A DNA stretch of 26,458 bases from an uncultured Clostridia bacterium (lineage in GTDB: Bacteria > Bacillota > Clostridia > Christensenellales > CAG-917): assembly GCA_947174215.1 (NCBI GenBank), contig CAMWIB010000004.1, positions 1 through 26,458 on the forward strand, written 5' to 3'. Each line of letters begins with the position of its first letter. Within the stretch, counting starts at the first letter, position 1. Positions 8,801 to 13,665 of this stretch are shown here, piece after piece. Under the pieces are notes generated by a model. It was not told where the DNA came from. It saw only the letters and a list, made by a program, of their open reading frames with translations, and made no database searches. Position numbers and translations under genes: made by a program.

Positions 8801-8903
8801 CGGGGATATCTGCGGATATGCGGGCAATTCCCGTTATCGCAAACAGCGCGACGAGAAGAATGAGCGGAAGTACTACGATAAGAGCGGTGACAAGCTTTTT
8901 CAT
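5814..8903 (-). CDS. Large envelope-anchored Ig-like/beta-helix protein coupled to an ABC exporter
   Basis: A 1029-residue extracytoplasmic protein. Residues 5-27 form one hydrophobic segment after MKK, either a signal peptide (possible cut after A-R-I-S-A) or an anchor; there is no lipobox or LPxTG. Residues 30-535 are beta-rich with bacterial Ig-like (Big_2-type) features, for example VGVGETTLSLSW after a V-D-D-N-S-I-F unit. Residues 555-980 look like a right-handed beta-helix with repeated short strands (LYGNGHTVNAEY, VTIDNAVLKG, ATVKNSRVMNG, VTVDNCILQNA). The ATG at 8903 follows GGAGGG and is one base from the permease stop codon, so it is co-translated with the ATPase/permease pair. It may be the exporter's substrate or an extracellular partner. 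The substrate link is inference from gene order only. Confidence 0.82.
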   Translation of the reverse strand: MKKLVTALIVVLPLILLVALFAITGIARISADIPVTGIIITNKGNDGVFVFDLADYSSPLYESDLGVEVQPLVAKNREYTLSITDTDGNESSDIVTRDRDGAFRLHGVGQAKLTYTSRDGNHSDSVMFNVTASGATNFTPVISDKTGNTFGLSVGTETDYAVTLSSGRYMMSGSYFPSTIFTAHATYECNNSTILDFNGSNGTFIARFGGTAVVTMSVQSTTSILKKTIAVTVLPSGAVTIDGSDATSQARIPSSLRKNSVTFSVQSAKAIDQNDIIVSALSGLSSFSVSKAEGADNAFFITMYLSQAYAEPTSVPYTLYVGGEQYQFFVDYADFNVSIFSPTSSSGRGDIYAAADSTIRLVASIEPYDARVLYAWSVDDNSIFTVSSASGDACFIKAVGVGETTLSLSWTSFDGEGNITATGVEERTLISIQGYTSLLFAENADTYGMGNLAVASHRYENGMFEKNTYISKFRAYDKSGNTVAIENIDFFSSDESLATVYCDQNAVYITAHGTGIVTVTAIWKYGYLFGTNNATFTFTAVDGVLTSSDEGLRAAYKINRAVVLEKDIYLGEQLFDVSSNGTRMQKYSDEIMREKLLAYTDEINTTADWTYYKNLGYSQPTVRYCLDITADLYGNGHTVNAEYITNTLDATDKPYEFSVFNGPLDFVATSSGGIKLAAVKAQDNIVFLVRTDGVTIDNAVLKGCDDQTLYDDGSINLSLLNNMGTTLEIMSDATVKNSRVMNGRTVLRAFGRYGVADDSEVDVWAEKINVTVDNCILQNAREFILKTGTNRALRGTLETPEPSLLDASGNEYADYNSSACDDYINDEFFTTNYILTEITLKDSTLRTSGLFAVGVESHFAGPMLAGDEIFHLDGWQNLAATSYPALLRLVGKVVLADWKTVSSIDSSTLIESDASRDSLAFLSLNIAEMLKAVQEFGGEDYKNLIATDGNNSYAHGGIAFYGGGKNYSILDTSEYTFEKMNEYVVNLTILKNSQDSNLKQQGTLLPLAAGMESFRFVMFDATSEYSHNS

Positions 8904-8904
8904 A

Positions 8905-10587
8905 TCAACCCTCCGAATCGAGATTTGCGTAAACCTTTTTTAGGTTTACGAAGAAGAATGCCGCGCTCGCCGCAAGCAGGGCAAGCGGGACGCACAGCGC
9001 GTACGCGTATGCGGCGGACTTGTCGGAGGTTATCTCCGTGCCGCTGATAAGCCCGCGAATGGTGTTTTGCATAAGCAACATTCCAATCGCAAAGCACATT
9101 GTAAGACCGACAAGTATGATTATCGATACGGTAGAATTCGTTTCCTTAATTTCGCCGTCGTCGGTGCGGGAGAAGTGCGGATGATTGAGGTCAAGCCTCG
9201 TTGCAAACGCTATCTGCGAGGCGGCAAAGATTGTCGCGGATATAAACGTTACGACTGCGTCGCCCGCGCTTTCAAGTCCGCTTGCCGCAAGCGTTATACA
9301 GGCGGCGAGTATGCTAAGCTCTGAAACGATTCCGCTGAACAGCATTTTTGCGGAGAGTATCTGTGCGGGCGAGTACGGCAAAGTCTTTTGCGCCATACTC
9401 ATATATCCGTCGCGGCTTATGCTCGTAGAGCAGAATGTATTTGTAAGCGAGCTGTAAAGTAGCACGATGAAAGTACAAAGCTCAAAGTCAAAGCGTACGT
9501 TGCCAAGCAGACCGCCAAGAAACGCCGTGCCTAAGTTTGCCGAGCAGTACGCCATAAGCGGCATAACGATTGCGGTTGCGAAGTACATATACGCATAGCT
9601 CGGTGTGCGCAGTACGGTGATAAACTCCTTTGCAATCAGATTGCCAAAGCGACTGCGCTTCTGAAAGCGATATCCTTCGCGCTTTATATGCGGAATATGC
9701 ACGCTTATTCCCGTCTGGGTTACGCGCACGAAAACCTTGTGTATGACAAGCAAGCCGACCGCCGCGGATACTAAAAGTATTGCGAGCAGTATACCGATAT
9801 TCTTACCCACTTCCTTGCCGAGCATAATTCCCGCGATAAGGTTTGCGGGATAGTCAAAAACGGCAAAGCTATGGATATTATTCATAACGCGCTCGTTAAA
9901 CAGACTTGCAATCTTGCCCGAACCGATAAGACCTTGCGCGATTGTGAACGCGTAGTTGTAAAGAAGGCAAAAGCCGACGAGCAAAATCGTCATCGCCGCA
10001 AAGGATAGCAGATAATGCGAGCCGATAAGCTTTTTAAGGTAATAGAATGGAAGTGCAAGCACGCTTGCAATCGCAAGCGGTATGACAGGCAACAGTATCC
10101 CGATAATAAGCGTCATAATTACGTTGTACGCGGATATCAGATTCGCCGTTGCAAAAAACGTAAGATTGAGCGCGAGTACGCAAGCAAGCGAGAGCGCGGC
10201 TTGCTTTATATATATCCAAGTGAGCTTTGCCGCGAAAATCTCAAATGAGGAAAAGGGCATTGATATGAGTATGCGTATATCGCTGTTTTCAAAGAGGTTG
10301 TAGCAAAGCTGTGTTACGCCCGTGATGATAAATACGATAATCAGCGCGAAGTACGCGACCGACATCAATTCGAATTGTCTTGCCGCGAGATTGGGAACGC
10401 GGTTTATCTTTATTTGAAGATAGGTTGACGTGAAGCGTGAAAAAATTATGACGAAAGCCGCGATTATACCTGCGGCGAGAATCCCTGCAAGAATATAGCC
10501 TAATGCGTTTTTGGAGCGCGCTGATTTTGAGCCGAAGGGGAACGCGTCAAAAAGCTGTTTTTTGAGGAGCAGGGCGTAGTGCGTCAT
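8905..10587 (-). CDS. ABC-2 type exporter permease
   Basis: A 560-residue integral membrane protein with about 11-12 hydrophobic helices and no ATPase motifs. It belongs to the long, double-length ABC-2 permeases rather than the six-helix type. After the basic N-terminus the first helix is near residue 28 (YILAGILAAGIIAAFVIIF). A motif DLNHPHFSRTDDGEIKETN precedes the last three helices, similar to the D-L-x-x-P-K-L-x-W region of Firmicutes permeases of this length. Its ATG overlaps the ATPase stop codon by one base (TGATG), so the two are translationally coupled and form one transporter. The substrate cannot be read from sequence; the coupled surface protein downstream is the best hint. Confidence 0.87.
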   Translation of the reverse strand: MTHYALLLKKQLFDAFPFGSKSARSKNALGYILAGILAAGIIAAFVIIFSRFTSTYLQIKINRVPNLAARQFELMSVAYFALIIVFIITGVTQLCYNLFENSDIRILISMPFSSFEIFAAKLTWIYIKQAALSLACVLALNLTFFATANLISAYNVIMTLIIGILLPVIPLAIASVLALPFYYLKKLIGSHYLLSFAAMTILLVGFCLLYNYAFTIAQGLIGSGKIASLFNERVMNNIHSFAVFDYPANLIAGIMLGKEVGKNIGILLAILLVSAAVGLLVIHKVFVRVTQTGISVHIPHIKREGYRFQKRSRFGNLIAKEFITVLRTPSYAYMYFATAIVMPLMAYCSANLGTAFLGGLLGNVRFDFELCTFIVLLYSSLTNTFCSTSISRDGYMSMAQKTLPYSPAQILSAKMLFSGIVSELSILAACITLAASGLESAGDAVVTFISATIFAASQIAFATRLDLNHPHFSRTDDGEIKETNSTVSIIILVGLTMCFAIGMLLMQNTIRGLISGTEITSDKSAAYAYALCVPLALLAASAAFFFVNLKKVYANLDSEG

Positions 10588-11390
10588 CAGTTTTCTTCTC
10601 CTTGCTCCGAGTCGTCTGTATATTTGTTTTCCGTGGTGCGGGCGAGGAAAAACTCTTCAAGACTGCCCGCCATACTGTCAAAGTCCTCAAAGCGGAAATC
10701 GTCGGTTTTTACGCCCTTGTTTATTACGACAGCACGGTTGCATATCTTTTGTACGGAATGTACGTTATGCGAGGAGAAGAGTATGCAGTTGCCCTCGGCG
10801 GCGTATTCCTTCATAAAGTTTGCAACCTTTTCGGATGTCAGCGGGTCAAGACCAATCATAGGCTCGTCGAGAATCCACAGCTTCGGGTTGTGCATAAGGC
10901 TTCCCATCATACACACCTTCTGGCGCATACCGTGCGAGTAGTTGCTAATCGGTTCTTTGAGTCTATTGCCAAGCCCGAACAGCTCGTCGTATTTTTCAAA
11001 GCGTTCGGCACGCAGTTCCTTGCTCACGTTGTACGCGTCTGCCATAAAGTTGATGTATTGAAGCCCCGTCATCTTTACGAATACGTCGTGCTTATCGGAT
11101 ACGAAGCCGAAGGTAAACTTCGCTTTGACGGGAGAGGTCGTAATGTCGTAGCCGTTTATCTTTATGCTTCCGCTGTTGAAGGGGAGCATACCCGTAAGAC
11201 ATTTGAGCGTTGTAGATTTGCCAGCGCCGTTATGTCCCAAGAGTCCGACTATCTCGCCCGCGTGGCAGGTGAGAGAAAAGTCCTTTATGGACGGAATCTC
11301 CGCGCCCGCGTATTGCTTCACAAGTCCTTCAATTTGTATTACGGGAGTATCTTCGTTTTCAATCGCTTGCTGTGCGTTGGTGGTAGGCAT
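10587..11390 (-). CDS. ABC transporter ATP-binding protein
   Basis: A 267-residue ABC ATPase that powers the permease encoded next. Walker A is GHNGAGKST, the signature is the variant YSHGMRQK rather than LSGGQ, Walker B is LWILDEP followed by MIGLDP, and the switch His is in FSSHN. The S-H-G-M signature is typical of the CcmA/YhaQ-like exporter ATPases. The N-terminal 18 residues are a hydrophilic extension before IQIEGLVKQY. The start at 11390 has AAAGGAG eight bases upstream. It is the first gene of the leftward operon ATPase-permease-beta-helix protein, with a promoter-like region at 11445-11480. Confidence 0.93.
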   Translation of the reverse strand: MPTTNAQQAIENEDTPVIQIEGLVKQYAGAEIPSIKDFSLTCHAGEIVGLLGHNGAGKSTTLKCLTGMLPFNSGSIKINGYDITTSPVKAKFTFGFVSDKHDVFVKMTGLQYINFMADAYNVSKELRAERFEKYDELFGLGNRLKEPISNYSHGMRQKVCMMGSLMHNPKLWILDEPMIGLDPLTSEKVANFMKEYAAEGNCILFSSHNVHSVQKICNRAVVINKGVKTDDFRFEDFDSMAGSLEEFFLARTTENKYTDDSEQGEEN

Positions 11391-11444
11391 AATTTTAGCT
11401 CCTTTCTCCGTCTTGACTTTCGTTTATAGTGTATACAACAGTTT

Positions 11445-11473
11445 ATTTTATATTATATTATTACGATTGTAAA
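11445..11473 (-). promoter_or_regulatory. Candidate promoter of the ABC/beta-helix operon
   Basis: On the minus strand TTTACA (11473-11468) and TAAAAT (11450-11445) are 17 bp apart. An overlapping alternative is TTACAC (11480-11475) with TATAAT (11457-11452), also 17 bp. Either would start transcription about 40-50 bases before the ATPase start codon. Confidence 0.55.
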
Positions 11474-11603
11474 TGTGTAAGTCAAAGTTTAGGCTTTACG
11501 TTATCTAAAAAAATCTTACGAAAAGCAAAAAATCGGACAATTTGCGCGTTTTTTATAGCGTTTTTGACGTTTAAGGTTTAATATGTTGTAGATAAAGAAA
11601 ATT

Positions 11604-11636
11604 GCGCATATTAAACATGCGCCGTGAATAAAACGG
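11604..11636 (+). promoter_or_regulatory. Possible structured leader upstream of pyridoxal kinase
   Basis: GCGCAT at 11604-11609 pairs with ATGCGC at 11617-11622, followed by CCGT at 11622-11625 facing ACGG at 11633-11636. The two hairpins abut. They do not match a riboswitch I know. The rest of the 11474-11696 gap is A+T rich with a poor TTGACG (11564) promoter candidate. Confidence 0.3.
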
Positions 11637-11696
11637 CATAGATACGCGGCTTAGAAAAAGCGCAACAAACTCAACAATTTGATATCGGAGTGTCAT

Positions 11697-12521
11697 ATGG
11701 ATTACAGGCGTATTCTCACAGTTCAGGATATATCCTGCCTCGGGCAGTGTTCTCTCACGGTGGCGTTGCCGATAATTTCGGCGTGCGGAGTGGAGGCCTG
11801 CGTACTTCCGTCGGCGTTGCTATCCACGCATACGGGTGGATTTACGGGCTATACCTGCCTTGACCTCACGGACGAAATGCGCAAGATAATCGCGCACTTT
11901 AAGAGCCTTGGCACAAGGTTCGACGCCGTATACACGGGGTACCTTGCCGATTCAAAACAGATGGACGTCGTGCGCAGTATAATGCGCGAGGGGCTGAGCA
12001 ATATCCTTATAGTAGACCCGGTTATGGGCGATAACGGAAAGCTGTATCCCGCGTTCGATATGAACTTCGTTGATGAAATGCGTGCGCTGTGTAGCGAGGC
12101 GGATATAATTCTTCCGAACATCACCGAAGCGAGCTTGCTAACCGGCGCAGAGTACAAAGAAAGCTATGACGAGAAATATATCCGCGAGCTTGTGGACGGG
12201 ATATTGAAGTTAGGCGTGAAAACCGTCGTGATGACAGGCGTAAGCTATGATAAAAGCTCGACGGGTATAGCGGTGTGCAGTAAAGACGGTTATTTCTACT
12301 ATCCGCACAAGCGCATAGCAAAAAGCTGTCACGGTACGGGAGATATTTATGCGTCCACATTTACGGGCGCACTTATGAGAGGAAAGAGCGTAAACGAGGC
12401 GGCGGTTATAGCCGCAGACTATACGCTTGACTGTATTGAATGCACGGTTGATGACCCTTCGCACTGGTATGGCGTGAAGTTTGAAAAGTGCCTTGGCAGA
12501 CTTGCTGAAAAGCTTAAATAA
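11697..12521 (+). CDS. pdxY: Pyridoxal/pyridoxamine kinase
   Basis: A 274-residue ribokinase-like kinase that phosphorylates pyridoxal, pyridoxine or pyridoxamine at the 5' position in vitamin B6 salvage, in the cytoplasm. The N-terminal ILTVQDISCLGQCSLTVALP, the middle THTGGFTGYT, ILIVDPVMGDNGKLY and the C-terminal CHGTGDIYASTF (anion-hole GTGD with the catalytic Asp) are diagnostic. Length matches the PdxK/PdxY family. The start is the ATG at 11697, six bases after CGGAG; an upstream in-frame TTG at 11679 lacks a ribosome binding site and is rejected. The exact assignment among PdxY, PdxK and the clostridial pyridoxamine kinase group is less sure than the enzyme class. It stands alone and is convergent to dut. 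Confidence 0.92.
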   Translation: MDYRRILTVQDISCLGQCSLTVALPIISACGVEACVLPSALLSTHTGGFTGYTCLDLTDEMRKIIAHFKSLGTRFDAVYTGYLADSKQMDVVRSIMREGLSNILIVDPVMGDNGKLYPAFDMNFVDEMRALCSEADIILPNITEASLLTGAEYKESYDEKYIRELVDGILKLGVKTVVMTGVSYDKSSTGIAVCSKDGYFYYPHKRIAKSCHGTGDIYASTFTGALMRGKSVNEAAVIAADYTLDCIECTVDDPSHWYGVKFEKCLGRLAEKLK

Positions 12522-12639
12522 TAGCACTGTTTGTTTCAGAAACGTACGGAATTATGACGAAATAAAGTGCGCAATTGCGCCCAAAATAATTCAGGCTTTT
12601 GTGCAATTAGTTTACAAAATCAAACGTTTACGTAAAAGA

Positions 12640-12662
12640 AAACCGCAGATAAACTGCGGTTT
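12640..12662 (-). terminator. Hairpin, probable terminator for leftward dut
   Basis: AAACCGCAG at 12640-12648 pairs perfectly with CTGCGGTTT at 12654-12662 (5-base loop). On the minus strand the stem is followed by TTTTCTTTTAC, on the plus strand only by TTTC, so it fits dut transcription better. It may also stop pdxY transcripts. Confidence 0.6.
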
Positions 12663-12729
12663 CTGCGCAATTTCCAATTTTTCGGCTTTGCGCGCATTTG
12701 TATTAAATTTAGGTAGTGCAACGGTAGCC

Positions 12730-12814
12730 CGTCATTGCGAGGAGCAAAGCGACGAAGCAATCCAGAACGACAACAATATTAAGGCTGGATTGCTTCACTT
12801 CGTTCGCAATGACG
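12730..12814. repeat. REP/MITE-like palindromic element
   Basis: The left arm starts CGTCATTGCGAGGAGC and ends GAAGCAATCCAG at 12764; the right arm starts CTGGATTGCTTC at 12785 and ends TCGCAATGACG at 12814. The 85-bp unit can fold into one long hairpin with an internal bulge. The CGTCATTGCGAGGAG...AAGCAATC motif is known as a dispersed palindrome in many unrelated bacteria. No transposase is nearby. Confidence 0.8.
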
Positions 12815-12856
12815 ATTGATAGAGAATGTTAGAAAACAACAATCACACGAAGTGTG

Positions 12857-13300
12857 TTACTTTTTGCCTGTTGAACCAAAGCCGCCTTCGCCGCGCTCGG
12901 ATTCGTCAAGCGTATCGCTTTCAATCAAATCTGCTTGCACGAAGGGTGTAAATACAATCTGCGCAATGCGCTCGCCGTTCTCAATAGTCTGCGACTCTTG
13001 TGAGTGGTTATGAAGCGCAACCATAATTTCGCCTCGGTAGTCGCTGTCAATCACGCCAACCTTGTTTGCGGGTGCAACGCCGCGCTTGCAGGCAAGTCCG
13101 CTACGAGCATATACCAAGCCAACGAGAGTTGGGGGAATCTGCACGGCTATGCCTGTGTGAATAAACACCGTTTCTCCCTGCTTTATGGTAATGCTGTCAC
13201 TGTCAAGACACGCAAACAAGTCTGCACCTGCGGCAAACTCCGAGCCGTATTTGGGCAGAGTGGCTTTATCGTTTAACTTCTTTACTTTTATGGTTTCCAT
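12857..13300 (-). CDS. dut: Deoxyuridine 5'-triphosphate nucleotidohydrolase (dUTPase)
   Basis: A 147-residue homotrimeric dUTPase that cleaves dUTP to dUMP and pyrophosphate, keeping uracil out of DNA and feeding dTMP synthesis. All five family motifs are present: AAGADLFA (1), YARSGLA (2), GVIDSDYRGEI (3, catalytic Asp), RIAQIVF (4) and RGEGGFGSTG (5). I chose the ATG at 13300 (METIKVKKLND), which has AAGGA about 8-10 bases upstream. An in-frame ATG at 13357 would add 19 residues but lies at the promoter's -10 box and is rejected. Upstream is a strong promoter whose -10 box is overlapped by a perfect inverted repeat, so expression is probably regulated. copA lies upstream in the same direction with no clear terminator between. 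Confidence 0.95.
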   Translation of the reverse strand: METIKVKKLNDKATLPKYGSEFAAGADLFACLDSDSITIKQGETVFIHTGIAVQIPPTLVGLVYARSGLACKRGVAPANKVGVIDSDYRGEIMVALHNHSQESQTIENGERIAQIVFTPFVQADLIESDTLDESERGEGGFGSTGKK

Positions 13301-13323
13301 AGAGTTTTCCTTTTGCAAATACA

Positions 13324-13351
13324 AATTGGAGTATTCACCAATACTCCAATT
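13324..13351. promoter_or_regulatory. Perfect 12-bp inverted repeat over the dut -10 box, likely operator
   Basis: AATTGGAGTATT at 13324-13335 and AATACTCCAATT at 13340-13351 are exact complements around CACC. It overlaps the last bases of the -10 box and the expected start, so it is better explained as a repressor site than as an RNA terminator. Confidence 0.6.
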
Positions 13352-13377
13352 ATACAACGCTTATGCGAGTTTTTCAA
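13349..13377 (-). promoter_or_regulatory. dut promoter
   Basis: On the minus strand TTGAAA (13377-13372) and TATAAT (13354-13349) are 17 bp apart. The start would be near 13342, about 40 bases before the dut ATG. Confidence 0.75.
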
Positions 13378-13446
13378 TGTATTTATTGTTTCGCCTTATT
13401 CCTTAAATTTCGCTGTCACTAGTATTTGGTTATGACGAGTTCTTGA

Positions 13447-13665
13447 TTATTCTTCCGTTACGGAAAGCACCTTGTAGCCCTCTTCATCGATTGCCGCTTT
13501 GATTTTTTGAATATCAAGCTCGTTTTCGCAGATTATAGTTGTTGTTCCGCTTACATGCGACGACTCGACAGATTTAACCTGTGCAACTTTTTGCACCGCG
13601 TTATTCACGTGCTTTTCGCACATTCCGCACATCATACCTTCTACGTTCAGTACATACTTTTTCAT
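13447..13665 (-). CDS. Possible internal start giving a free CopZ-like copper chaperone
   Basis: The last 72 residues of CopA form a complete HMA chaperone domain starting MKKYVLNVEGMMCGMC. In the DNA the in-frame ATG at 13665 is preceded by AAAAGGAG with nine bases between, a full ribosome binding site inside a coding region. A separate 72-residue product would match the usual CopZ length. The preceding linker looks like former intergenic sequence. Whether the internal site is used is inference; E. coli copA makes a chaperone from the same gene by frameshifting, so dual output has precedent. Confidence 0.45.
   Translation of the reverse strand: MKKYVLNVEGMMCGMCEKHVNNAVQKVAQVKSVESSHVSGTTTIICENELDIQKIKAAIDEEGYKVLSVTEE

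Larger units (their letters stand above)
12522..12856. other. Intergenic region between convergent pdxY and dut
   Basis: This 335-base gap holds a terminator-like hairpin (12640-12662), a REP/MITE-like element (12730-12814) and a small CACAC-GAA-GTGTG palindrome at 12844-12856 next to the dut stop codon. I see no convincing gene; short open frames across the palindromes are not preceded by ribosome binding sites. Confidence 0.7.

Noticed and set aside
10602..11429. Open frame of 275 codons antisense to the ABC ATPase
   Set aside because: The minus strand carries all ABC motifs; the antisense product is Arg/Val/His-rich and unstructured in appearance.
12481..12819. Open frame running from the pdxY end through the MITE-like repeat
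   Set aside because: It is in another frame of pdxY, lacks a ribosome binding site and ends in translated palindrome sequence.
13301..13357. Longer dut start at ATG 13357
   Set aside because: That ATG lies at the promoter's -10 box and the added residues do not belong to the dUTPase fold; ATG 13300 has a ribosome binding site.
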